Assembly (NCBI RefSeq): GCF_902167145.1
Contig: NC_050097.1
Location: 139,215,982-139,279,981 of the forward strand
Source: Zea mays
Taxonomy: Eukaryota; Streptophyta; Magnoliopsida; Poales; Poaceae
Direction of reading: 5' to 3'
Length of the DNA stretch: 64,000 nucleotides
Shown here: one piece after another, positions 22,978 to 32,497 of the stretch
How the letters are laid out: every line of letters starts with the position of its first letter
Position numbering within the stretch: position 1 is the stretch's first letter
The notes under the pieces: model-generated
The model's input: only the letters and a program-made list of their open reading frames with translations
The model's database searches: none
Told to the model about the DNA's origin: nothing
Translations under genes and position numbers: made by a program

Positions 22978-23770
22978 GGCCTTATTCTTAGCAACGCCCT
23001 CAGGGCGCAAAAAAGCGACGAAGATGAAGGATGCACTATAGCTTTGAACAACCTTCGTTCTGAGGTAATTGAACTAAGGAACGAAGGTCTTGAAAAAGAT
23101 AAAATTTTGAACTCATTGGTGAACAAGATAAAAGAGGACGAAGCTACTGCAAAAGCCCAAGCCGAAGCCCAGAAATGCGAAATTGATGATCTTCGGAAAC
23201 AGCTGGCAGAAGCAAAATTAAAATGTGCAATTGCCGAAGCTGACCGAGACGCCAGTGATTACTGGAAAAATCATTGGGAGAAAACAACTGCAGAACTTCG
23301 GTCTTCAAAAGAAAGATGTTATGAAAAATCCATAGAATGTGTGGGAAAAATTAAGACTAGTTTCGCCAGCGTCGGCGCATATTCGAATGAAGACAACTTC
23401 GTATTGGGCGATCCCGAAGGTCCAATCAACTGGATCAACGGCGAAGCCGAAGCTTTTGAGGAAGTTTTAAGTGGCCGTGGAGATGTCTGTGCCTTCTCAT
23501 GTGCCAGGGGAATTGCAGCTATCTTGGAAAAGGCAGGATGCGAGCTTGTGAAGATTCTGGCCCAAGACGAAGCTGCATTCTCTATTGAAGATATAAAAGA
23601 CCCCTCGGCCGAGGCAAGCTTTGTTGGTAGAAAGTTTTTCACCGATATCTGGGAAAGTGGTGGCCGAGGGATGGCTCACGAAATTATAAAGAAAAGTGAA
23701 AAAGATACCCACGATGCTAGAGAAGCAGCAAAGGCAGCTAAAAAAACTGCAGAACTTGAAAGGCGGATAG

Positions 23771-23842
23771 GTATTGTCTAATTGCTTTTGACTTTATGTT
23801 GTATTCTTGTGACTTCGAACTTATTCATGTTTTATATCGCAG
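23771..23842 (+). other. Predicted intron 2 of the inner antisense gene
   Basis: ATAG/GTATTG ... TATCGCAG/CTGAAC, 72 bases, phase 1, AT-rich. Splicing joins ERRI to AELSPPP in an open frame; unspliced the frame ends after four codons. Confidence 0.65.
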
Positions 23843-23997
23843 CTGAACTATCTCCTCCCCCGGAGCCCTTCGAGTCACAGGCCGATCCCGAAGCAAAAAA
23901 GGAAGATGAAATTACTAAGATGGCTGAAGCTATTATGGACAAAGTTGTGACTCAACTACTAAATGAAGTTGTGGAAGTAGTTTTAAAAGAAGGATAG

Positions 23998-24444
23998 CTC
24001 TTGTTGTAAAAACATTCGGAATATTGATGTAATATTTGCTGAACAAAGTGTGTAATATTCTATAGTTTTGAAAGTAATATATAATCTGTATGTAATTCAG
24101 TTCTTTACGATGCATGAAACTTTACATACATACCGTTTTTGAGCCTTTGGCGAAAAAACACCTTCCCTTCTTTTCATGCTTCGTGAAGAATATCCATATT
24201 CGTGAAAATATTATGCTTCGTAAGCAATAGATCTCCTCTTGATACTAAAGTTGACGAAATTGTACTTCTTCATACTTTATTTTGTGCCTTGGCACAATTT
24301 CTTCGAAACAATTTCCGAAGATTAACATTGTATTCCCTTCTTGTGCCATTGATGCAATATGATGTATGATGTCATGTTATGCGAATGATGTGATGATGCT
24401 ATGATATGCAAAATGATATTTGTGCCAAAGATACACACACGTTC
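23998..24444. other. AT-rich spacer between antisense gene and tandem repeats
   Basis: About 450 AT-rich bases with no open frame of note. It includes simple ATG/ATGATG-rich stretches near 24350-24410. Nothing else is recognised. Confidence 0.5.
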
Positions 24445-24790
24445 CCACAGTAGAACACAGTTTCTTTGCCGTTTATTTTCGGCTTCACCGCTTATTTTTC
24501 GGTGTATCAGCGTTGACTTTTCGCTGTAAGCCTCCCTTAGGAGCTTCTTCGCCTTTTATTTCGGCGGTATCAGCGTTTATTTTTCACTGTAAGCCTTCCT
24601 TAGGAGCTTCTTCGCCTTTTATTTTGGCGGTATCAGCGTTTATTTTTCGCTGTAAGCTCTGCATTCCCTTTGGAACGACTTTTGAGCAAAAAACTTACGT
24701 TGTGTTCCCTTAAGAACGACTTTTGTTGCTCCAACAAAAACTTACACTGCGTTCCTTAAAACGACTTTTGTTGTTTCGTCAAAACTTTTG
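24445..24790 (-). repeat. Tandem repeat array in the 3' region of the inner Tat element
   Basis: Imperfect repeats of roughly 75-80 bases containing GGCGGTATCAGCG, TTATTTTTC, CTGTAAGC and TTAGGAGCTTCTTCGCC. The reverse complement matches the array at 27395-27720 in the outer element, in the same position relative to each element. Tandem repeats in this place are common in Tat/Ogre-type elements. Confidence 0.75.
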
Positions 24791-24952
24791 GAACTTCGTC
24801 GGTTTATGAGGAAGGTATATTTCATTATGATAATGATGAAGCTATTACAAGAAATTGAAAACAATAAAAGAACTAAGTTTTCAATGAGTGCTCTTTATTT
24901 AAAAAGGTAAATTATAACGAATGTAAAAGCTATTTCAGAGGTAGGATATCTC

Positions 24953-26479
24953 TTAGTAGATGTGCTTCGATTCTGGCACAGTACTGTTGACTGTGCGAGC
25001 TTCGGACTGCTCCCTAAAGTCTCGCTGCTGGTGAGTGTGTTGGCTCCCTTCTGGCTGCTGGCCTTGGGGATAAGCGGGTTGCATTGGTGGTGGAGGTGGA
25101 GGCTGTTGCCAAGATGCCTGAGGTTGGCTTGCCGAAGCAACAGAAACTGCAGGATGGTTACCCACATACTCTGGAATGTACGATGAGTGATACGAAGCAG
25201 TATGCATAACCTGCTTCGGCTGGCTCTGTTGGACTGCAGCTTCTGCTATCTCTTTCTGTTTTTGGATGGTGACATGGCACATCCTAGTGGTATGGCCCTT
25301 ATCCTCACCGCAGAATAGGCAATAAATTTTTCTGGGTTGATCCCCAAACCTTTCTCCGAAGCCCCTGGCGCCTCTGCCCCTTGGAGCTGGGGGCCGAGGA
25401 TAGCTCTGTTGTTGCCCCGAAGCCTGGGAGGAATACTACGGCCTCTGTTGCTGACTTCCCCTATCGTCATTCTGAGTAGAGTGGATTGATCTGACGTGCC
25501 TAGGGTGGACTCTCCCTCCGAAGCCCCTGGTTATTTCGGAGAACCTGTAAGCTTCCTCCCTTCTTTGTCGAAAGTCATTATCTGCACGGATATATTCGTC
25601 CATCTTCTGAAGTAGCTTCTCCAGGGTCTGAGGGGGTTTCCTGGCGAAGTATTGGGCTGTAGGTCCTGGCCGAAGCCCCTTAATCATGGCCTCAATAACA
25701 ATTTCATTGGGCACCGTTGGCGCCTGTGCCCTCAGTCGTAAAAACCTTCGGACATATGCCTGAAGGTATTCTTCGTGATCCTGGGTGCACTGGAACAAAG
25801 CTTGAGCAGTGACCGGCTTCGTCTGAAACCCTTGGAAACTGGTGATGAGCATGTCCTTCAGCTTTTGCCATGATGTGATTGTTCCTAGCCGAAGAGAAGA
25901 GTACCAGGTTTGTGCAACATTTTTGACTGCCATGACGAAGGATTTCGCCATGACTGCAGTATTGCCACCATATGAAGATATGGTTGCTTCGTAGCTCATT
26001 AGAAATTGCTTCGGATCTGAGTGTCCGTCATACATGGGGAGCTGAGGTGGTTTGTAAGACGGGGGCCAAGGTGTAGCCCGCAGTTCTGCTAACAGAGGAG
26101 AAGCATCATCAAAGGCAAAATTTCCATGATGGAAATCCTCATACCAGTCATCCTCGTTGCCGAAGCCCTCTTGGTGAAGCTCTCTGTACTGGGGCCTTCG
26201 GTTCTGCTCATCTTGAGTAAGATGACGAACTTCTTCAGAGGCTTCGTCGATCTGCCTTTGTAGGTCCGCTAGCCGAGCCATCTTTTCCTTCTTCCTTTGC
26301 ACTTGCTGATGAAGCATCTCCATATTCCTAATTTCTTGGTCCAAGTCGTCCTCCTGAGGCATTGGACTGGTGGCCTTCCTCTTCTGGCTTCGGGCCACTC
26401 GAAGAGAAAGGGTCTCCTGGTTCGGGTCCAGCGGCTGCAGAGCAGCAGCCCCTGTTGCTGAAACTTTCTTTGGCGGCAT
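24953..26479 (-). pseudogene. gag of the inner Tat element
   Basis: The start MPPKKVSATGAAALQPLDP, 35 bases after the primer site, is the natural ATG. A basic, coiled N-terminal part (MLHQQVQRKKEKMARLADLQRQ) is followed by the capsid domain (YDGHSDPKQFLMSYEATI, VAQTWYSSLRLGTITSWQKL, FLRLRAQAPTVPNEIVIEAMIKGL). A TAG near 25433-25435 splits the frame; past it come a Gly/Arg stretch and a variant zinc knuckle CLFCGEDKGHTTRMC (CX2CX5HX4C), then a Gln/Pro-rich tail. The stop fits a Gln codon change. No protease follows, so this copy would depend on another element for pol. Confidence 0.87.
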
Positions 26480-26502
26480 GACGAAGGTCGATGCTTGCGG
26501 AA

Positions 26503-26513
26503 GGTGGGCGCCA
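26503..26513 (-). other. Primer binding site of the inner Tat element, tRNA-Lys type
   Basis: Minus strand TGGCGCCCACC, one base from the LTR end. It is identical in the first 11 bases to the outer element's site. Confidence 0.75.
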
Positions 26514-26514
26514 A

Positions 26515-27206
26515 TGTTGGAGACTTGCTCTCAAGTGCTTCGGCTTAAGAGCAAGGCAACACAAAGAATGTTAAACGTTAAAGCCCTTCATCCTTCGAAG
26601 CATTATCTCCCTCAGGATATAACGACTTTTTGGACAAAGGTTACGAAGGACATACCTTCGTAAGCACGACATATAAAAATAGAGCGGAAATCATACGAAG
26701 TATAAGAGACAACATGAACAGTTAAATATGTTGTTATTATTGAATCATTTCTATTTTATTACTATGAAGAAATAGAAATGAAATCATATTACAGGTGTAC
26801 CTTCGGCTTGAGAGAAAGTAAAGAGTACAAGTGTGACGCAAAAGCAAATGCCAAGTCCACGTGAACAGTACGGGAACACTATTCATCTATTTATAGGCAC
26901 GGGACGCAACCCATGTAAAATTACACCCATGCCCTTTACATTTGCTAATAATTCTATAGTAATCCATTGGGGTCTGAATAGCCTTTTCCCTTTTAAGTCG
27001 GTTTCCTTTTCTACTATTACACCAAAGCTCCCCTACGCATAGCTTCGGCTCTGCATCATCCTTCGTATTCTTTGCGCTTCTTCACACTGTGGTCTTGACC
27101 CAAGTCCGAAGGATCTAAGTCCGAAGGTACCTGTTCATGTATTATACTCCAGAAACTTTGTTAAATCATGTTTTTGAGGACCTTCGGAAGCCGAAGGCCC
27201 CCAACA
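26515..27206 (-). repeat. 5' LTR of the inner Tat element
   Basis: 692 bp, complete, TGTTGGAGAC...CCCCCAACA in plus orientation, with CTTCGG-rich ends and a minus-strand TATAAATA near 26888-26895. It fixes how much the left LTR has lost. Confidence 0.9.
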
Positions 27207-27394
27207 TCATTTTTATTCTTTTTTTCCTATGGCACCTTTTTCCTTTCCAAAGGGGGAGAAAGGTTTTTAATGGGGCCATAGCATGTAATTTCTCTTTTTC
27301 TTATTTCAGCTCTACAAGAGCAATATCCCCCAAAAATGTAAATGTAAAAGATGAGCATGCACCATCGAGTGCAAAGAGAAAAGAAAAAACAGGG

Positions 27395-27720
27395 AGAAGC
27401 TCGAAAGACATCCCTAAGGGGATGCAGAGCATGACGAAGCTACAAAAAAGCCGTTCCTAAGGGAGCGCAGCGTAAGTTTTCTGCTCAAAAGTCGTTCCAA
27501 AGGGAATGCAGAGCTTACAGCGAAAAGTCAACGCTGATTCCGCCGAAGTATAAGGCGAAGCGCGAAAAGTCAACGCGATATCCGCCGAAGTAAAAGGCGA
27601 AGAAGTTCAAAAGACGTTCCTAAGGGAATGCAGAACTTACAGCGAAAAGTCAGCGCTGATACACCGAAAAATAAACGGTGAAGCCAAAAAATAAACGGCA
27701 GAAACTTTGGTTGTTGATAA
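27395..27720 (+). repeat. Tandem repeat array in the 3' region of the outer Tat element
   Basis: Units of about 75-80 bases built around AAGTCGTTCC, AAGGGAATGCAGAGC, TTACAGCGAAAAGTC, AACGCTGAT and CCGCCGAAGTA, with partial units. They match the reverse complement of 24445-24790. The flanking stretches 27207-27394 and 27721-28147 are AT-rich and show no gene. Confidence 0.75.
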
Positions 27721-28190
27721 GGGAACGAAGGTTTTGGTTGTGGCTTCGTATGTGTGGGTTTGGCCATTCATTTACACGATACATTACATCATACATTTGC
27801 ATTCATCATAAACATTCATTTAGACATACATAGGATCATCATCATCATAGCATAGACAGATGCTTCGGCTCTAAAGAGAAGGCTTCGGAAAAAAAAAACA
27901 AGTTTTATGCTTCGCTGTGTACGAAAAGAAGGGAAGGTGTTTTTCGCCTTCGGCTAAAAAATACTAATTTCGTCCACACCAAAGCACTTTATACATTGAT
28001 GGAAAGGTAAGAATATATTACAAGGTATGGATAAAGTCCACGAAGTGAAATTTAATTACATCATTCTTTACAAGTTATTACAGGAGTTTTTTGAGCTATT
28101 TCTACAGACTACTCGAGCTTCGTCAGTATTCATGGAGCTTCGTCTTTTTACTTCGTAGCTTCAGCCTCGGCTTCCACTTCCTGTATGTAA

Positions 28191-28250
28191 GTATTATGAG
28201 AAAAAATCAAATTCAAAGGAAAAGGTAAGCATAAGGTATGATTTTGTTAC
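28191..28250 (-). other. Predicted intron 2 of the outer antisense gene
   Basis: Minus strand: AAGCCG/GTAACA ... ACATACAG/GAAGTGG, 60 bases. It joins SHLKP to EVEAEAEATK and a stop. Sixty bases is short for a plant intron, so this one is less certain. Confidence 0.5.
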
Positions 28251-28949
28251 CGGCTTAAGATGGCTTCGAGCTTCGTCACCAGCTTTGCTTCGTCCACCCT
28301 TTGTCCATACTAATTTTATAAATCTATTTGCAATACTTCGGGCAAGGTTGGGAATGTTATCCAAGTCTGCTGGTGATAAGCTGAAATTGGGTCTATTGAT
28401 GACCTTTCCGTGTTCGCAACCAGACTTCAGGAAGGCAACAGCTGTGCCCCGAGAAGCTACCAGGGCACAAAAGTCACCATGTCCAGCTATAACTTCGTCA
28501 AGATCATCAATTTCACCTTCGATATGTTCGAAGGCACCCGGCAGGTCTTCAGCCGAAGGAGTAAATTTTTCGCTGCTGGCTCCAACTGAATAGAAGACCT
28601 GCTTCAGCCGTTGAACGCATCGATTGCTAAATTCCAGACATTTATTCTGAAGGCTTGTCAATGATTTTTTCAAATCTGAACTTTTTTGAACTTCGGCTTC
28701 AAGTTTTGCACTAAGCTTCTGTTTTTCTTGATCAAAGTTTTCCGATTGAGAGAGAAGCTTCATACTCAATTCTGTTATTTTTGCTTCAGCTTCCGCTAGT
28801 AAGCCTTCGGTTGTCTGAAGCTCGAAGTCTTTCTTTTCAATAGCAGCTGATTGCTCTTTTATTTTGCCCTCTAAATTTTCAATTATAACCTCGTGCTTTT
28901 TATCTTCCAAGTCCTGCTGCATTTTTAAAGCTTTGCTCAGCAGCATACT

Positions 28950-29023
28950 CTGCGAATAAATAACCTTCGTTAGAAAACATCTATGTTATTAAAAACAATA
29001 AAAGTTAGAGAAAAGTTGTTTAC
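28950..29023 (-). other. Predicted intron 1 of the outer antisense gene
   Basis: Minus strand: TTCAAG/GTAAAC ... TTCGCAG/AGTATG, 74 bases, AT-rich. In the phase-0 frame it joins ...FYSNFK to SMLLSKAL, matching ...YNSLK/GLILSNAL of the inner gene. Confidence 0.65.
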
Positions 29024-31280
29024 CTTGAAATTGGAATAAAATAAACAATGTGTTGTCGTCGGTAGCGACTGATATCTGCTTCGAGCTTCGGGAAACCGAT
29101 ACTCTTTGATAGAGTACCGATAACCTTCACGCCGGTCTGATCTCGCACGCAGCCCAACCTTTCGTCATCAATGCCACCGAAGAGAAGCGCTCCCGGCCGA
29201 TACCCGCAAGATATAGCATATTATTTTAGCTCTTCTTTTTCAGCTTTTGTCAGCTCTTGGCCAACTAAGTTTTGAAAGTTAAAAGCTTCATCTTCCGAAG
29301 TATTTTCGGTCATTTCTTCCTTCTCGGGCTTTACGGTCGTAGTCTCTTCGGTGGCTGCGGCAGCCTCTTCTGTGTTAGCCTCTTCTGCGGTAGCTTCTTC
29401 CGCGGCCATGTTTAGAATTATTTTATCTATATCAGCAACCATGCTTTCTAAATTAATATCTTCGGATCTAGTAGCTTCGGCTCTGGCCTCTTCTGCGGCA
29501 GCCTCCGAAGGTACAGCTTCAGTAGCTGTTATGCTTTCAATAGCCGACACCTTCGGAGCTGAAGCTCCTGGTGGTGTTGCTTCGATGACTTCTGTCACAG
29601 TAATGATTCTTTGCCTTTTGGCCTAGATGCCTTCGTTTTTGCGGGCTCCTTTTCCTTCTGATAAAGCTTTGTCAGATGTGGCCCTAGTGGACTTAGTTTG
29701 GCAGGCAAAGATTCAGCCATTACCTTTAAGATTTCCTCTACTTCGGTAGCAGAGGGTGTTGCAGAAGTTCCTTCTTCTTCGTCAGTTGCTTTTTGCTTCG
29801 GAGTTGAAGTTTTTCTCTTCTTTGAAACGCCTGTTTTTGGCTTAGACTCTAGTTTTTTCTTCTTTGGTTGATCTTCATCGTCTTTATTCAAGACACCGGC
29901 TACTCTTTTCCTCTTTTGGCCGTTGGCACCCTTGTCTAGCCGCTCATAATCAGGATATTCAAAACCCAGGGCATCCATCACTCGGTTTAGCCTTCTCTTC
30001 GGACGGGTGCCGAAGGCCACAGTTATCAATTGGTCTTCTTTTTTAGAATAATTCCCGAGTATTTCATTGCACATCACTTCGATTGTGTCCAGCCATTCTT
30101 GGCAAGGCACTTTGAAATGTCTTTTGAATTTGTAATGGTAAGGCAACCGGATAAGTTCTCCTTCCTTCTTTTTTCCTTCAAGCTTCGGCATGGCCCACTC
30201 TTTCATAGTTGGAAACACTTTGAAAGCTAAGAATTCCTGCACTAAGTCCCTAGTGCCGATGTGCTCCACGATAACTCTAAATTCAGCCAGCGCAATTTGG
30301 GTTGGACCCTCTGGTGTCATATTGCACGGGGGTCTGGTCTCTCCGAAGATCAACTCTAACGGACTCTGGACCAGCTTCTCCTTATCATCGTCAACTTTGA
30401 CATAGAACCATTCAGATTTCCAACCAGCTGGCCACTTGCTTCGGTAACTGATCACTGGAAATTTTGTAGTCTTGCGGTAGGCAAAATTGTAGCAACCGAA
30501 GTTTTCATGTAACCCATCTCCTCTAGCCTTGGTCTGGTAATGCAGCTCATGCACTCGGCAGAAACCTTCGGCAAATGGTTCTACCCCTTGGCTTCGGAGA
30601 GCCCAGATGTAAACGCTAAGCCTAACGATAGCGTTAGGAGTTAGCTGATGAAGGTAGATCCCAAATTTCTTCAGCACATTAGCAATCATCTTATTCAAAG
30701 GGAATCTTAAACCAGCTTTAAAGAAACTTTTAAAGATCACTACTTCATCTTTTCCTGGCTTTGGAGTAGTTTCTTCCCCACCAAAACAAACCAGCTCTTT
30801 CTTTTCTTCACTTAAATAGCCCAACTTCAACATCTTAGGTAAGTCACCTTCGGAGATGGTGGATTTTCTGAAATCCAGATGGTTGGGTTTGCTCGGCACC
30901 GTGCTGCTATAATCATCTTCAGACTCGGTCTCCTCAACATCAGCTTGCTCTGCTTCAGTGGCAGGGACATCCTCCGATGTTACCAGCCCAGACCGCTTCA
31001 TTGCTTCGGAAATCGGAACAGTCTCAGTAGCTTCAGTCTCATCTCCCTCACGATCAACCCTGGCAGTGGAACGAACTCTGGCCATTTGATTATGACTTTC
31101 TTGAAATTTTTGTTGTTGACTTTTTTGATTTTCCCGAAGCTCTTCCTCTTGTGACGAAGTAGAATCAAAAGCGACGCTTCGTTTGAGCACGACGATTAAG
31201 CTTCGGCTATGGCTAAAATTTTGGTAGCAAAACAGTGCAATAGCAATGAATGTTGTGGTAACTTCACACCTACCCGTCTG

Positions 31281-31289
31281 TTTATATAG
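31281..31289 (-). promoter_or_regulatory. TATA box of the outer antisense gene
   Basis: Minus strand CTATATAAA, about 91 bases upstream of the ATG at 31190, between the gene and the polypurine tract. It is oriented against the element's own transcript, like the one at 20703-20710. Confidence 0.6.
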
Positions 31290-31557
31290 TGCCGCAGGTG
31301 GGAAGATGAATCGTCAAGGTCTCCCTCACCGAACAAACAGTCACCCGCACTCGCTGAACGGTAGGCCACAGGGTCCGAGAAGGTGAATCGCTGGGGCGCG
31401 CGTAACTGCTGCGAGATGGGGCCACAGCGTGCGAGCGGATTATTTTAATCGTTTCTCGCCAACGAGCTCAGGGAAGGTGTTTTTCGGATCTTCGGCATCC
31501 CAAAGCCTAAAAGACTTTTTCACGGATCAAGCTCGTTACGAAAAACGATCTAGCACC

Positions 31558-31570
31558 GCGAAGGGGCTAC
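31558..31570 (+). other. Polypurine tract of the outer Tat element
   Basis: GCGAAGGGGCTAC directly before the 3' LTR start TGTTGGGGG. The inner element has the near-identical GCGAGGGGCTAC. Confidence 0.8.
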
Positions 31571-32208
31571 TGTTGGGGGTATGCTTCGTAGCCGAAGATC
31601 CTAAAGAAAGAGAACACCTTCGACAGATCCTCTCAGGAGCAGCGCCGAAGCTATTACCTGTAGAGCTTCGGCATAGTGACAGATCTCAGGACGAAGGGGC
31701 GAACCGACTTAAAGATGGTTTGACTTAAAGACCCATGATATTTTGTGTCATTATTGTAATCGATTGTAAAGGACATAAATGTAATTTTACACAGGCTGCG
31801 CCCTATGCCTATAAATAGGTGAACAGTACCCCTGCATTGTTCACGCAATCCTGTAATCGCTAACGCATTACGCTAGAATTATTTTCTGCCAAGGCGAAGG
31901 TATAAATGTACCTAAATATTATGTAATATTTAAATATCTTAATATTTGAGTTCATATATGTAATATATGAATAATGTCATTTGTTTTTAATAGATCTTTC
32001 CCTAATGTTTAACATTTTATATTTTATTTCGCATTGTTTTATGTCTGATCACGAAGGTGTGATCTTCATGATATTATGTCTGTGGCCTTCGTCCGAAGTT
32101 CATTAAATCCTTGGGGAGATAATGCTTCAGCGGACGAAGGGCATTGTTATTTAACATTTTATGTTGCCTTGTTCTTAATTCATAGCATTTGAGAACAAGT
32201 CCCCAACA
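31571..32208 (+). repeat. 3' LTR of the outer Tat element
   Basis: 638 bp, near-identical to 15258-15893, ending CCCCAACA and followed by the duplicated CAAAG at 32209-32213. Confidence 0.93.
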
Positions 32209-32213
32209 CAAAG

Positions 32214-32497
32214 AAAGGAAAAACCATGGTATTCAAGTTGATCATTGGATCACTTGAAAGGGGTTGAGTGCAACCCTCGTCCATTGGGACGCCACAACGT
32301 GGAAGTAGGCAAGTGTTACTTGGCCGAACCACAGGATAAAAATCGTGTGTCTCTTGTGTGCTTTACCTTTGATTATCTGTGTTCACAAGAACTCGTTTCA
32401 AGCTACTTAGTAGTTCTAACTTACATAACAAAGTTTTGTGGCTATTAGTGTTGAATTTCACAGGATCACCAATTCACCCCCCCTCTAGGTGCTCTCA
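32214..32497 (+). repeat. Opie-type LTR, right part
   Basis: Continuation of 14309-15257 after the gypsy insertion. It ends CCCCCCCTCTAGGTGCTCTCA and is followed two bases later by a TGGTATCAGAG primer site. The short ORFs in it are not gene-like. Confidence 0.88.

Larger units (their letters stand above)
20852..23997 (+). pseudogene. Antisense gene of the inner Tat element (putative gypsy-type transposon domain), three exons
   Basis: Exon 1 (20852-22904) holds a conserved domain (VVIFRSFFKAGLRFPL, VYLHQLTPEAIIRMGIFVWAMRS, FGCYSFG, RWPGDWMKEWFYVK, FIGTRDLIQEHIAFRV, YSKAEDTALSAAF, KKKRLNRVFDAIGF), then a long low-complexity Ala/Glu/Lys/Pro region with basic patches. Exon 2 (22978-23770) is a Glu/Lys-rich coiled coil; exon 3 (23843-23997) is short. 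Introns 22905-22977 and 23771-23842 have GT-AG ends and join open frames. Breaks: a TAG at 21347-21349 (Gln-type) and a frame change at a run of 15 C (22596-22610). The domain is the one often labelled 'putative gypsy type transposon' in grass proteins. The function is unknown; from memory, the comparable Grande gene encodes a nuclear protein. Confidence 0.8.
19895..27206 (-). mobile_element. Inner Tat-lineage element on the minus strand, pol-less
   Basis: On the minus strand: 5' LTR 26515-27206, primer site 26503-26513, gag 26479-24953, tandem repeats 24790-24445, an antisense gene on the plus strand 20852-23997, polypurine tract (GCGAGGGGCTAC, 20548-20559) and 3' LTR 20547-19895. pol is wholly absent: the 3' repeats begin just after gag. 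The left LTR lacks its last ~39 bases and abuts the outer pol end directly, so a deletion took that LTR tip and the TSD partner. It differs from the outer element in LTR and gene sequence, so it is a related but distinct family. Confidence 0.88.
28148..31190 (-). pseudogene. Antisense gene of the outer Tat element, three exons
   Basis: Exon 1 (31190-29024) carries the same domain as the inner gene (VVIFKSFFKAGLRFPLNK, IYLHQLTPNAIVRLSVYIWALRS, FGCYNFAYR, KWPAGWKSEWFYVK, HIGTRDLVQEFLAFKVF, KRRLNRVMDALGFEYPDY), then a basic, nuclear-signal-like stretch (QKRKR, KPKKKK-type) and an Ala/Glu-rich region. Exon 2 (28949-28251) is a coiled coil ending in a conserved part (FYSVGASSEKF, IAGHGDFCALVASRGTAVAFLKSGCEHGKVI); exon 3 is 28190-28148. 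Breaks in exon 1: a 1-base frameshift in an A run near 29615, a TAA at about 29221 and a further frame change near 29070. Introns fall at the same protein positions as in the inner gene. Transcription would run against the element's own. Confidence 0.8.
15258..32208 (+). mobile_element. Outer Tat-lineage Ty3/gypsy element, gag-less, with antisense gene
   Basis: LTRs 15258-15893 and 31571-32208, flanked by the 5-bp duplication CAAAG (15253-15257 and 32209-32213). Order: LTR, tRNA-Lys-type primer site, pol, [inner element 19895-27206], tandem repeats, antisense gene, polypurine tract, LTR. Removing the inner element leaves about 9.6 kb. The second (archaeal-type) RNase H and the antisense gene before the 3' LTR place it in the Tat lineage (relatives of Grande). 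gag is missing: pol begins 40 bases after the primer site. By eye the two LTRs differ at about a dozen sites, nearly all transitions, plus two small indels, so it is young. Confidence 0.92.

Noticed and set aside
24445..24790. Regular repeats that could suggest a CRISPR-like array
   Set aside because: The repeats are long, imperfect and without unique spacers of fixed length, and they occur in the same place of a related retrotransposon; the DNA is from a plant.
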